Position numbers and translations under genes: made by a program | Part shown: one piece after another, positions 26,936-35,870 of the stretch | Layout: the number at the start of each line of letters is the position of its first letter | Position numbering within the stretch: position 1 is the stretch's first letter | From: Parabacteroides chinchillae | GTDB taxonomy: Bacteria; Bacteroidota; Bacteroidia; Bacteroidales; Tannerellaceae | Assembly: GCF_900108035.1 (NCBI RefSeq) | Contig: NZ_FNVS01000002.1 | Coordinates: 1-64,000 of the forward strand | DNA length: 64,000 nt | Direction: 5' to 3' | Notes under the pieces: generated by a model | What the model saw: only the letters and a program-made list of their open reading frames with translations | The model's database searches: none | Told to the model about the DNA's origin: nothing

Positions 26936-27102
26936 AATAGTAATGTGTGTTTGTTAAAACCAGTTAGCAAGACCAAAAAAATAAAGTGATAAATAGGCAA
27001 TAATTATTATATTCGTAAATATATAATTAATAAATATAAAAACAAATTATGCAATTTTTTTTTGTTTGTCTTAGGCTTATTATGGGAAAATCATATTGTT
27101 AT

Positions 27103-27675
27103 TCATCTTTTGTGGCAAATACAACCTGTCAAGTGGTCGTTGATAAATCCTGAAGCTTGTAAGTGGGCATAGCAAATTGTTGTTCTAAAGAATTTGAATC
27201 CACGTTTTTTCATATCCTTACTCATTGCATCGGATTCGGGAGAAGATACCGGAATCTCGCTCAATGATTGAACGGTATTGATAATCGGTTTTCTGTCGGG
27301 AAAGAATGAAAGTGTGTAGTTGTAAAAACTACCGAACTCCTTTTGCAGCGCAAGAAATAGTCTTGCGTTGGTGATGGTCGATTTAATTTTCAAGCGGTTT
27401 TTCACAATGCCGTCAAACTGCATCAAGCGCTCAACATCTTCATCGGTCATTTGTGCGACCCGCTCGGCATCGAAATTGCAAAAGGCTTTGCGATAACCTT
27501 CCCGCTTTCTGAGGATAGTTATCCAACTTAATCCGGCTTGAGCACTTTCCAGTACAAGAAACTCAAATAGAGTTTTGTCGTCGGTTACCAATACTCCCCA
27601 CTCTTCGTCGTGGTATTTCATATACAGTTCGTCGGTTCCGCACCAACCGCAGCGTCCATTTACTATATCTTGCAT
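27103..27675 (-). CDS. tag: DNA-3-methyladenine glycosylase I
   Basis: I start at the ATG at 27675 (190 aa, beginning MQDIVNGRCGWCG). A longer frame to 27735 adds residues unlike the family. Diagnostic features are CGWCG at the N terminus, YHDEEWGV, QAGLSWITILRKRE, and the C-terminal SKDMKKRGFKFFRTTICYAHLQASG with the zinc-binding Cys/His set (the final GCICHKR). The enzyme excises 3-methyladenine from alkylated DNA. It marks the return to ordinary chromosome after the AT-rich stretch. Confidence 0.93.
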   Translation of the reverse strand: MQDIVNGRCGWCGTDELYMKYHDEEWGVLVTDDKTLFEFLVLESAQAGLSWITILRKREGYRKAFCNFDAERVAQMTDEDVERLMQFDGIVKNRLKIKSTITNARLFLALQKEFGSFYNYTLSFFPDRKPIINTVQSLSEIPVSSPESDAMSKDMKKRGFKFFRTTICYAHLQASGFINDHLTGCICHKR

Positions 27676-27840
27676 AATGCTATTTATTTGTGTACCGTTT
27701 AATGTAAAAGTAATATTCATATTGGTAACCACCAAATAAAGTTATATTTTTGATGCAAAACATGTTTAATACCATATCCATATAACTAATTCGGAAGTTT
27801 TGATTCTGAGTTAATTATATGGATTTTTTGTTTTTATAAA

Positions 27841-28380
27841 TTAGCAAATAAAGCTATCCTCAGGTCCTGTTTTATTCTCTTTGAATTCTTCTTTTAATTG
27901 TTTTACCCATCCTTTTATACGTTCGTCAGTCTGTTTGGGCTGATTTTCAATGTCGAGTACCAAACCAAGGAATTTACCGTTTCTTAGTGCTTGGGATTGA
28001 TTGAATGTATAGCCTTCGGGAGAAGTCTCACCTGTTAATATTGCACCTCTGGATAGAAATTCGTTTGCTAATATCCCGATTCCATCGGCAAAATTGTCGG
28101 GGTAACCTTTCTGATCTCCTAATCCGAAAATTGCCACTTTCTTCTTGCTTAAATCCAAAGTAGATAATTCAGGCAATATTTCATCCCAATAAGAAGGCAA
28201 CTCGCCATCAAACCAGGTAGAAGAGCCGGCTATGATATGGCTATAAGCTTCGAAGTCTTTTTGGGAAGCATTTTCGATGGGGATGATATCTGCTATGTTT
28301 TCTCCGAATTCCTGTTGTATTTTCCGGGCAACGGACGCCGTTTTATGAGTTCCGGTAGCATAGAATAATCCTATTTTCAT
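27841..28380 (-). CDS. Flavodoxin
   Basis: This 179-residue flavodoxin has the FMN phosphate loop ATGTHKT (9-15), the aromatic-flanked segment GSSTWFDGELPSYW (about 52-65) and FGLGDQKGYPDNF (about 85-97). It is a soluble one-electron carrier. It is the last gene of the 2-oxoacid dehydrogenase operon, 27 bp after E1, and could carry electrons linked to 2-oxoacid oxidation or other anaerobic redox reactions; that connection is inferred only from position. Confidence 0.9.
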   Translation of the reverse strand: MKIGLFYATGTHKTASVARKIQQEFGENIADIIPIENASQKDFEAYSHIIAGSSTWFDGELPSYWDEILPELSTLDLSKKKVAIFGLGDQKGYPDNFADGIGILANEFLSRGAILTGETSPEGYTFNQSQALRNGKFLGLVLDIENQPKQTDERIKGWVKQLKEEFKENKTGPEDSFIC

Positions 28381-28407
28381 TTTATTTCTGATTTACAAGT
28401 TGATATT

Positions 28408-30441
28408 CTAGTATTCAAGCAAATCTTTTGCTGCTTTGTATATTTGTTCTTCACCCGGTAGGATTGCCTTTTCCAGTACGGGATGAAAACCTACCGGAGT
28501 GAATAATGCACCTACGCGCCGGATAGGAGCATCCAGGTACCGAAACATTTCTGTTCCTAAGATACTGGCAACCTCGGCACCGAAACCGGCAAATACTTTA
28601 TCTTCGTGTACAATCAAAACTTTGCTTGTTTTCTTGACAGAGGCAAAGATTGTCTCTTTATCCAATGGTATTAATGAACGCAGGTCTATTACTTCGGCAT
28701 TCCACCCATGTTCTTTTGACAGTTGTTCGGCAACATTCAGACAAAGATGGGTTGTATTTCCGTAAGTAATGATACTGAGATCATTTCCCGGTCTGCGTAT
28801 TTTGGCTTTACCGAACGCGACTTCGTAGTCGTCGGGCACAAAAGAAGCAGCTTCTATTGAATTATACTGGGCTTTTGGTTCCAGAAACAAAGTAAACCCT
28901 TTAGATCGGATACTTGTTCGCAACAGACCTGCAGCGTCATCAGCAAACGATGGATAGACGATTCTTGCACCGGGCAAAGAAGCTAATGCTCCTTCTATGG
29001 TCTGGGAATGATATAATCCGCCCCCAATGTAACCTCCGGATGCCAGCCGCAAAGTGATATTGGGTGTAAATTGTCCGTTACTTCTCCAATATTCGTGTGT
29101 GCACTCTACATATTGCTCGACAGCAGGCCAGAAGTAATCGGCAAACTCAGCACCTTCTATTACTACATGTATTTTAGGATCGAAGCGACACATGCCGTTG
29201 GCTGTTCCTACAATATAATCTTCGGCAATAGGAGCGTTGAAAACCCGTTTTTCTCCGAATTCCTGTTGCATACCTTTACTGATATTGAATACACCGCCTT
29301 TTTCTTTATTGGCGATGTCTTGTCCCCATAAGAATGTGTTGGGATTATGGCGGAATTCGGCTTTTAATGTTTTATTTAAAGCCGTAACCATCGTCTCTTT
29401 TTCTCCATCCTGCTTGGGGTTTCCATCCGGATATTTTGTAGGTTGGTACGGATCGGGGAGAACATACTTCGATACGGTTGAAGGATCGGGGTCAGGGGCA
29501 GCTAATGCTTTACGGTTGGCTGCACTGAGGTCTTTTTTAGCTTTAGCTTCGATCTCTTTTAACTCATCTTCTGTAAAACGTTTGTACCGCAGCAACATCC
29601 GGCGGAATTTGTACAACGGGTCGGCGGCTTTTACGTAAGCCAGTTCGTTTTCATCGCGGTATAAAGTATGTTTATCCGAGTTGGAATGGGAACCGATACG
29701 GACACAGTTTGCCTGGACAATGACCGGGGTACGGTGTTCTATTGCATATTCGCGTGCTTCTGTCATTGCATTCATAGAATCGAAAACGTCCTTTCCGTTA
29801 CAATGAATGATTTTTAGGTTTTTGAACCCCGAGAAATTATCGGCCACTTTCCGGTTGGCTGTTTGATCTTTTTTAGGAACAGAAATACCATATCCGTTAT
29901 CTTGTATGACGAAGATAACCGGTAGTCTTTCATTACTTGCACCATTGATGGCTTCATATACATAACCTTCCGAAGTAGCGGATTCACCGTGTGAAGTCAT
30001 CGCTATTCCTTTATGATTGTAATAAACCATGGCACGCGCAACTCCGGCAGCATGCAGATCGTGTGTGCCGGTTGCGGAAGAAACATTCTCGATATGCCAT
30101 TCCATTTTACTAAAATGGTTTGACATGTGCCGGCCTCCGCTTGTAAGATCTGTTGCTTTTGAAATACCATTCAGAATAATTTCTTCAGGCGTCATTCCGG
30201 CTGAAAGAACAGCCAGCATATCGCGGTAATAAGGGAAGAAAAAATCTTCACCTTTATGGAATATTTGTCCCATTGCCAATTGTATGCCATCATGTCCGGC
30301 ATATGGAGCGTGATAAGACCAGCCAAGTGATTGCAGGAGGTAAGATGGAGCTTTTTCATCAAGGGCTCGTCCAAGAGTCATCAGGTAATACCATTTACCT
30401 AAAGTTTCTTTGTCTGTGTTATTTATATCGTACTTTTTCAT
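28408..30441 (-). CDS. 2-oxoacid dehydrogenase E1 component, fused alpha/beta
   Basis: This 677-residue protein fuses the TPP-binding E1-alpha half (about 1-310) and the E1-beta transketolase half (about 340-677). The alpha half has HGESATSEGYVYEAING and the downstream DNGYGIS of the TPP motif; the beta half has the FNAPIAED, YSQT-like and HEDKVFAGFGAE motifs. It decarboxylates a 2-oxoacid and transfers the acyl group to E2. Branched-chain 2-oxoacid dehydrogenase is likely from the fused alpha/beta type, but pyruvate is possible. The gene lies 21 bp after E2 in the order lpdA, lipoate ligase, E2, E1. Confidence 0.9.
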   Translation of the reverse strand: MKKYDINNTDKETLGKWYYLMTLGRALDEKAPSYLLQSLGWSYHAPYAGHDGIQLAMGQIFHKGEDFFFPYYRDMLAVLSAGMTPEEIILNGISKATDLTSGGRHMSNHFSKMEWHIENVSSATGTHDLHAAGVARAMVYYNHKGIAMTSHGESATSEGYVYEAINGASNERLPVIFVIQDNGYGISVPKKDQTANRKVADNFSGFKNLKIIHCNGKDVFDSMNAMTEAREYAIEHRTPVIVQANCVRIGSHSNSDKHTLYRDENELAYVKAADPLYKFRRMLLRYKRFTEDELKEIEAKAKKDLSAANRKALAAPDPDPSTVSKYVLPDPYQPTKYPDGNPKQDGEKETMVTALNKTLKAEFRHNPNTFLWGQDIANKEKGGVFNISKGMQQEFGEKRVFNAPIAEDYIVGTANGMCRFDPKIHVVIEGAEFADYFWPAVEQYVECTHEYWRSNGQFTPNITLRLASGGYIGGGLYHSQTIEGALASLPGARIVYPSFADDAAGLLRTSIRSKGFTLFLEPKAQYNSIEAASFVPDDYEVAFGKAKIRRPGNDLSIITYGNTTHLCLNVAEQLSKEHGWNAEVIDLRSLIPLDKETIFASVKKTSKVLIVHEDKVFAGFGAEVASILGTEMFRYLDAPIRRVGALFTPVGFHPVLEKAILPGEEQIYKAAKDLLEY

Positions 30442-30462
30442 ATTTATGTCATTAACGGATAA

Positions 30463-31800
30463 TTAATTGTTCCAGTTTTCCAGATAATCGGCAATGTAGC
30501 GTAAGAAAGCACCGGCTAAAGCGCCGTCTACGATACGGTGGTCATAAGAAAGGGATAAGTACATCTTATGACGGATCGCAATTGTGTCTCCTTCCGGTGT
30601 CTCGACAACTGCCGGCTTTTTCTCAATATATCCTACTGCCAGGATTGCTACCTGAGGTTGGTTGATAATCGGAGTTCCGAATAAGCTTTTAAACGTACCG
30701 AAATTTGTAATAGTGAATGTTCCGCCTTGAATATTGTCAGGAGATAATTTGTTATCTCTTGCCTGAGTGGCCAGAGTGTCTATTTTAACGGCCAATCCGT
30801 TTAAATTTAGCTTGTCTGCATCCTGTATGACAGGAACGATCAGGTTGCCATCGTTTAGAGACACAGCTACTCCAATGTTTATGTGTTTCTTTAATATGAT
30901 TTTGTAACTATCTACAGATGAATTTAGTAATGGATATTCAGCTAATGCTTTAGCAGTCGCTTCTGTAATAGCCGGCATATAAGTTAGCTTAACATTTTCG
31001 CGTTTGAAGAAATTATCTTTAGTACGATCACGCCATTTTACCAACTTTGTTACATCTACTTCGATAACACTTGTAACATGCGGTGATACTTTCTTGGAAA
31101 GAACCATATGATCCGCTATGATACGGCGTACCCGATCCATTTCTATTACCTTATCTTCGCTAGAGACAGGTATATTAGGACTAGGAGCGGCAGTTGCAGT
31201 ACTTTGTGGAGCAGGTGTTGCTTTCGATGTTACCGATTTTGCCGGTGCATTTTCTTTTCCGTTCTTTTTCCGTTCAACATACTCTTTGATATCTTTTTTG
31301 CTTAATCGTCCCAAATATCCACTACCGGGAACTTGGTCGAGTTCCTCTTTGGACAGATGAGCTTCTTTTGCAATTTGCAGAACAACGGGAGAGTACCAAC
31401 GGTCATCTTCGTTCGTTATTTTTCCTGATGAAATGGTCACGTTTGTTGCTGTTGCCGGTTTATTTTGTCCGGATTCCGTTGAGTTAGTTTCTGTATTGTT
31501 TGCTTTCGGAGCTTCTTTTTCCTGAATAGGAGAACCCGAGTTGCTTTCTTCTCCTTCACCTTCCAGTTGAATTTTAGCAACAACAATGCCTACAGCAACA
31601 GTGTCGCCCTCATTAAAAAGGATTTCAGCCACTTTTCCTGCTATAGGCGAAGGAATTTCAGCACTTACTTTTGCTGTACTTACTTCAAAAAGGACATCGT
31701 CTTCCTGGACATTGTCGCCTACTTTAACAGACCAAGCTATGATGGTGCCTTCTGTTATGCTTTCACCCAGTTTGGGCATTTTTATTTCAAATAGAGCCAT
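30463..31800 (-). CDS. Dihydrolipoamide acyltransferase (E2) of the 2-oxoacid dehydrogenase
   Basis: This 445-residue E2 has one lipoyl domain (about 1-78, lipoyl lysine Lys44 in STAKVSAE), a Thr/Ser/Asn-rich linker, a peripheral-subunit-binding domain (about 137-178), a second Ala/Pro linker, and the catalytic acyltransferase domain with SYDHRIVDG near the C terminus. It transfers the acyl group from lipoamide to CoA. A 111-bp gap separates it from the lipoate ligase gene upstream, and E1 follows after 21 bp. Confidence 0.93.
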   Translation of the reverse strand: MALFEIKMPKLGESITEGTIIAWSVKVGDNVQEDDVLFEVSTAKVSAEIPSPIAGKVAEILFNEGDTVAVGIVVAKIQLEGEGEESNSGSPIQEKEAPKANNTETNSTESGQNKPATATNVTISSGKITNEDDRWYSPVVLQIAKEAHLSKEELDQVPGSGYLGRLSKKDIKEYVERKKNGKENAPAKSVTSKATPAPQSTATAAPSPNIPVSSEDKVIEMDRVRRIIADHMVLSKKVSPHVTSVIEVDVTKLVKWRDRTKDNFFKRENVKLTYMPAITEATAKALAEYPLLNSSVDSYKIILKKHINIGVAVSLNDGNLIVPVIQDADKLNLNGLAVKIDTLATQARDNKLSPDNIQGGTFTITNFGTFKSLFGTPIINQPQVAILAVGYIEKKPAVVETPEGDTIAIRHKMYLSLSYDHRIVDGALAGAFLRYIADYLENWNN

Positions 31801-31911
31801 ACGTTTACATGATTTATATAGTTGTTGGGTAGGATTCCGTATATTTTGCCTGAATTATCTTCCCCTATTTTAAAACAAACGAAAGAGGCAGAATGTTATG
31901 TTTTACATAGC

Positions 31912-32640
31912 TTAAGTGTTTATATTCCAGCTTGTTTTAGCATATTTTTCATCTCTTAAACGTTCAATATTTATCAGATCGTTTTTATTAAACGAATAGA
32001 TAGTGCCAGTTTTACTATTTCCACCGAAATAGTTAATTGCCTTTTGTTTAAATTCTTTGATTGACCAATAAGAAGGAAGGAGGGTGGATAGGTTAGTGAC
32101 TTCACTTTTTACGGATGAAACGGAATATTTGTGTTGTTTACCGGTGTTGATCTGTTTTTCCGGAACATCCAATATCTTGTTCAATACATCCAGGTCGGAT
32201 GAAAAGAGCAAAGTTGCGTGATGTATAATCCGTCCTTTTCTTATATATTGTGCACTACCTGATATTTTCAGGTTATTTACAGTTAAACCTTGTCTTACAT
32301 CCGGAACTGCATTGATTCCGAATGTAGACAAAAAATCTATGATTTGACCGGTAAAAAACGTAAAATCAGGGCATGTGTTATTTTGAATGAAAGTAAGATT
32401 CAGGTTCCCCAGATCGTGGTAGACTGCACCTCCTCCGGAAAACCGTCTTGCTATTTTAATTCGTTGTTCATTTGCCAGAGCCATATTGATCTCCGACCAT
32501 ACATCCTGATGCTTTCCGATTATGACTGACGGTTCGTTCTGCCAAAGCATGAAGATATCATCAGCAGACGTAGAGAAAAGATATTCCTCTGCAGCCAGAT
32601 TGAAATAAGGGTCTGTAGATGTATTGTAAATGCACAACAT
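31912..32640 (-). CDS. Lipoate-protein ligase-like protein
   Basis: This 242-residue protein of the LplA/BPL lipoate ligase fold has NEPSVIIGKHQDVWSEIN (about 35-52), RRFSGGGAVYHDLGNLN (about 65-81) and the lysine motif LKISGSAQYIRKGRIIHHATLLF (the invariant Lys in NNLKISGSA). It should attach lipoate to the E2 lipoyl domain encoded next to it. At 242 aa it lacks part of the C-terminal accessory domain of E. coli LplA. Its start overlaps the lpdA stop by 1 bp, so translation is probably coupled. Confidence 0.88.
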   Translation of the reverse strand: MLCIYNTSTDPYFNLAAEEYLFSTSADDIFMLWQNEPSVIIGKHQDVWSEINMALANEQRIKIARRFSGGGAVYHDLGNLNLTFIQNNTCPDFTFFTGQIIDFLSTFGINAVPDVRQGLTVNNLKISGSAQYIRKGRIIHHATLLFSSDLDVLNKILDVPEKQINTGKQHKYSVSSVKSEVTNLSTLLPSYWSIKEFKQKAINYFGGNSKTGTIYSFNKNDLINIERLRDEKYAKTSWNINT

Positions 32641-33989
32641 TATATATATAAACTTTCGTGAATGACTTCTCCTACGGTTGGATGAGGAAAAATACTTTTT
32701 TCAAACTCTTCGGTCGTATAACCTTTTTCGACCGCAATACCGGCAGTTACAATGATCTCGGATGCAGGATTTCCTACCAGATGGCATCCTATAATCCGGT
32801 CGGTATCGTCAGTCAATAATTTGCATAAGCCCGCACCTCCTTCATTTTCTGCCATATACCGTCCGGAATAGGTCATTGGAATTTTGCGAACCCGGTAATT
32901 TTGCCCGGAAGCAATTAATTCTTCTTCAGTTTTTCCTACGCTGGCAACTTCCGGATTGGTATAAACAACAGCCGGAATAGCATTATAGCTCATCCGGTCT
33001 TCGATACCAAGTATATGATGAATGGCTACTTCCGCTTCCCTGTAGGCTGTATGTGCCAGCATCGAAAATCCGGTAATGTCTCCTGATGCATATACGTTGG
33101 GATGGGAGGTCTGCATGTATTCGTTTACTTTGACTCCTTTGGGGTAAAGTTCTACGTTCAGGGTTTCTAAACCTAAACCGTTCGTAACGGCTTTACGTCC
33201 GACGCTTACCAATATCTTTTCGGCATCAATATCCGAAATTTGCCCGTCTTTTTCCACTGTTATTTTACCGGGAGATACTTCTGTTACTTTTGTGTTTAGA
33301 AAGAATTCGATTCCCTTTTTATTATATTCGGACCGGAGCATGGCGGAAGCTTCTTTATCCATATTACCTAAAATTTCCGGTAGCATTTCGATAACTTTTA
33401 CTTTTACTCCCATACTATTAAAAAACGAAGCAAACTCCATGCCTATAACTCCACCACCGATGATGGCAAGAGATTGGGGCAATTCTTTTATATCGAGTGC
33501 TTCGCGGGAAGTCCAGTAATCAATATCCGAAAAACCTTTGATCGGAGGGATAACGGTTTCCGAACCTGTACAAAGCAATAGATTCTTTACTCTGTAATTG
33601 TTTTCTCCGCAATGAATCAGGATATTGTTTGATTCTTCTCCTGAAATATGAGCTTCTCCTTGCACGATAGTTACTCCGTTTCCGGTAAGTCGTGATTTGA
33701 CACCTAATACCAGTTTCTTTACGGTTTTGTTTTTACGTCCGATGATTTTACCTAAATCAAAACCCGGATTGTTGTCTGCCAGGATTCCGTATTTAGCCGA
33801 ACCTTTTATATGATCTAAAAGCTTAGCCGAATAGAGTAATGTTTTTGTCGGTATACATCCCTCATTCAGACAGACACCGCCTACTTCTTTTTTTTCAAAA
33901 AGGATTGTCTTTAATCCATTTTCGGAAGCTCTTTCCGCGGCTGTATAGCCGGCCGGTCCGCCTCCGATAATTGCTATATCAAATTCCAT
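32640..33989 (-). CDS. lpdA: Dihydrolipoyl dehydrogenase (E3)
   Basis: This 449-residue FAD/NAD enzyme reoxidises dihydrolipoamide. The FAD motif is IGGGPAGYTAAE (8-19), the redox disulfide is Cys40/Cys45 in GGVCLNEGC, the NAD motif is IGGGVIGMEFASFF, and the C-terminal HPTVGEVIHE carries the active-site His-Glu pair of the partner subunit. It is the first gene of the operon lpdA, lipoate ligase, E2, E1, flavodoxin. Array B lies upstream. Confidence 0.95.
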   Translation of the reverse strand: MEFDIAIIGGGPAGYTAAERASENGLKTILFEKKEVGGVCLNEGCIPTKTLLYSAKLLDHIKGSAKYGILADNNPGFDLGKIIGRKNKTVKKLVLGVKSRLTGNGVTIVQGEAHISGEESNNILIHCGENNYRVKNLLLCTGSETVIPPIKGFSDIDYWTSREALDIKELPQSLAIIGGGVIGMEFASFFNSMGVKVKVIEMLPEILGNMDKEASAMLRSEYNKKGIEFFLNTKVTEVSPGKITVEKDGQISDIDAEKILVSVGRKAVTNGLGLETLNVELYPKGVKVNEYMQTSHPNVYASGDITGFSMLAHTAYREAEVAIHHILGIEDRMSYNAIPAVVYTNPEVASVGKTEEELIASGQNYRVRKIPMTYSGRYMAENEGGAGLCKLLTDDTDRIIGCHLVGNPASEIIVTAGIAVEKGYTTEEFEKSIFPHPTVGEVIHESLYI

Positions 33990-34042
33990 GATTTATTCTT
34001 ATTTATTTATCGTCTGCCAGGGCAACCGAAATTACATATAGT

Positions 34043-34117
34043 CATAACTATGATTTTTTTGATTCATCGTTATGATTTTGGAAAATTATCGTTATGGTTT
34101 CGAAAAGTCATAGTAGC
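34043..34117. repeat. 22-bp periodic intergenic array B (CATAGTTAT-like words)
   Basis: Four words begin exactly 22 bp apart: CATAACTAT (34043), CATCGTTAT (34065), TATCGTTAT (34087) and CATAGTAGC (34109). The spacers GATTTTTTTGATT and TTTCGAAAAGT are shared with array A at 2551. It lies between the lpdA start and the end of the nitroreductase gene. Function unknown. Confidence 0.75.
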
Positions 34118-34130
34118 GACTATATATAGA

Positions 34131-34733
34131 CTATTTGTATATTATAACTCTTTTATCTAAAGGACTGAATTGTTTTTCCGCAGGAGTTTCCGCCGGAATG
34201 CCGAAAGGCATTTCCGCCATCAGTTTCCAATCGGGATTAATATTCCATTCTTTTGCTACCGCCTCGTCAATAAGCGGGTTGTAATGCTGTAAAGATGCTC
34301 CTAAACCATTGTCTTCAAGTAAAGTCCAGATTGCAAATTGGTGCATTCCTGAAGTTTGATAAGACCAGATAGGAAAATTATCCTTGTAGGTAGGAAATGA
34401 TTTTTGTAAATGCTCTACTACGGACATATCTTCATAAAACAAGATTGTTCCGTATCCTGATTCAAATGAATTGTTAATTTTTGATTCTGTTGCTTTAAAA
34501 GCTTCTTCGGGTAATAGCTTTTTCAAAATATCTTTCGTTATTTGCCATAGCTTTTTATGGTTTTCACCAAGTAAAAGTACCGTTCTTGTAGATTGGGAAT
34601 TGAAAGCAGATGGTGTATGAGTAACTACAAATTCGATAATTTCTTTGATTTCACCGTCTGTTATTGAGGAACTGTTTTTTAGTCCGTAGTAGCTTCTACG
34701 GTTCTTAATTGCTTCTTTAAAATTTCGTACCAT
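34131..34733 (-). CDS. Nitroreductase family protein
   Basis: This 200-residue FMN-dependent nitroreductase-fold protein has the N-terminal IKNRRSYYGL (the FMN-binding RRS motif), HTPSAFNSQSTRTVLLLG and the C-terminal ASLQHYNPLIDEAVAKEW and MPFGIPAETP. Such flavoproteins reduce nitro compounds, quinones or enones with NAD(P)H; some act as fatty-acid-repressing Frp-like proteins. It is separated from lpdA by array B and likely transcribed on its own. Confidence 0.88.
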   Translation of the reverse strand: MVRNFKEAIKNRRSYYGLKNSSSITDGEIKEIIEFVVTHTPSAFNSQSTRTVLLLGENHKKLWQITKDILKKLLPEEAFKATESKINNSFESGYGTILFYEDMSVVEHLQKSFPTYKDNFPIWSYQTSGMHQFAIWTLLEDNGLGASLQHYNPLIDEAVAKEWNINPDWKLMAEMPFGIPAETPAEKQFSPLDKRVIIYK

Positions 34734-34855
34734 GGTTATATGTATTATGTTGTTTTTATGTTATCTGTAATAAAAACAAAGACCTTGCTTTATTTGTTTC
34801 GAAAATAAATATTAGTTTTTTTAGCTGTTTTCTATTAGCAAATAGAATAAATTTA

Positions 34856-34863
34856 TATCTTTG
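34856..34863 (+). promoter_or_regulatory. -7 box of the rpmB operon
   Basis: TATCTTTG lies about 185 bp before the rpmB ATG, giving an unusually long leader. Confidence 0.6.
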
Positions 34864-34870
34864 CACCCCG

Positions 34871-35047
34871 TAACGTATAAGCGGTTACATAATTAATCTC
34901 CCAGTCTGTTCGTGATGCTAGTTCGGAAATGGAGGTTTGTCGTGCATTTAAGGAGTGAAAATTTGCATAGATTGATATTTATGCTTTACTTTGCGCCCTG
35001 ATTGCGAAAGGAGTATTTTTGAATCATTACATGTAATATAAAAAGAG
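34871..35047 (+). promoter_or_regulatory. Long 5' leader of the rpmB-rpmG operon
   Basis: About 175 nt lie between the likely transcription start and rpmB, longer than most leaders in this window. I see no strong hairpin-plus-T-run and no known riboswitch. A ribosomal-protein autoregulatory leader is possible but not shown. Confidence 0.3.
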
Positions 35048-35287
35048 ATGTCTAAAATTTGTCAAATTACCGGAAAGAAAGCAATGGTTGGCAACAACGT
35101 TTCACACTCTAAAAGAAGAACGAAACGTAAATTTGATGTGAACCTGTTTACTAAGAAGTTCTATTGGGTAGAACAAGATTGTTGGGTTAGCCTGAATATT
35201 TCAGCTGCAGGCTTGCGTACTATTAACAAGGTTGGTTTGGATGCAGCAATTAAAATGGCGGCAGAAAAAGGTTATTTAAACGCTTAA
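35048..35287 (+). CDS. rpmB: 50S ribosomal protein L28
   Basis: This 79-residue basic protein begins [21 protein letters not shown] and continues with the [12 protein letters not shown] motif typical of L28. It is a structural protein of the large subunit. It is the first gene of rpmB-rpmG-DUF4295, with 17 bp to rpmG. GGAGG stands before the next gene. Confidence 0.97.
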   Translation: MSKICQITGKKAMVGNNVSHSKRRTKRKFDVNLFTKKFYWVEQDCWVSLNISAAGLRTINKVGLDAAIKMAAEKGYLNA

Positions 35288-35304
35288 TTTGGAGGAGTTG
35301 AAAA

Positions 35305-35493
35305 ATGGCAAAGAAAGCAAAAGGTAACAGAGTTCAAGTTATTATGGAATGTACCGAACATAAGGAAAGTGGTATGCCGGGTACTTCAAGATATATTACC
35401 ACAAAGAACAGAAAAAATACAACTCAGAGATTGGAATTGATGAAATATAACCCGATCCTGAAGAAAATGACATTACACAAAGAAATTAAGTAA
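35305..35493 (+). CDS. rpmG: 50S ribosomal protein L33
   Basis: This 62-residue protein has the L33 pattern: [18 protein letters not shown], then [23 protein letters not shown], then a basic tail. The zinc-ribbon cysteine pairs of C+ L33 are missing (a single Cys at about 15), so this is a C-minus type. A Shine-Dalgarno-like GGAGG precedes the ATG. Confidence 0.96.
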   Translation: MAKKAKGNRVQVIMECTEHKESGMPGTSRYITTKNRKNTTQRLELMKYNPILKKMTLHKEIK

Positions 35494-35509
35494 TAGGAGA
35501 TTTTAAACG

Positions 35510-35662
35510 ATGGCAAAAAAAGCAGTTGCAACATTTAAAAAAGGTGACGGCCGTACCTTCTCAAAGGTGATTAAAATGGTTAAGTCTCCAAAAACAGGTG
35601 CTTACATTTTTCAGGAAGAAATGATTCCGAATGAAGCAGTAAAAGATTATTTCGCTAAGTAA
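35510..35662 (+). CDS. DUF4295 family small protein
   Basis: A 50-residue basic protein, MAKKAVATFKKGDGRTF and onward to VKDYFAK. It follows rpmG by 16 bp and has AGGAG upstream. This short, lysine-rich protein downstream of L28 and L33 is a conserved Bacteroidota arrangement (DUF4295) and may be a lineage-specific ribosome-associated protein; the role is unproven. A terminator lies 21 bp after the stop. Confidence 0.9.
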   Translation: MAKKAVATFKKGDGRTFSKVIKMVKSPKTGAYIFQEEMIPNEAVKDYFAK

Positions 35663-35683
35663 TATAGGCGTAAAGCAGATGAA

Positions 35684-35724
35684 AAGAGCTTCTTCTCCGT
35701 TTAAAGGGAAGAGGCTCTTTTTTT
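35684..35724 (+). terminator. Intrinsic terminator of rpmB-rpmG-DUF4295
   Basis: A 12-bp stem with one G-T (AAGAGCTTCTTC, 35684-35695, with GAAGAGGCTCTT, 35708-35719) is followed by a T run. Confidence 0.85.
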
Positions 35725-35870
35725 ATACTGAAACTTTTAAAAGTATAGAGTAGCTATGAATGAAATATTTTTTTAATTTTGTTCGGCTATACACGGATGT
35801 TATTTTTCTGTATAGTGATCATTTGTATATTTTGTTTAGACAATAATAATAACAGATAAATTTAAAAGCT

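Noticed and set aside
27776..27832. Long imperfect hairpin between flavodoxin and tag
   Set aside because: Its T run is on the plus strand, where no gene precedes it; called neither terminator nor element.
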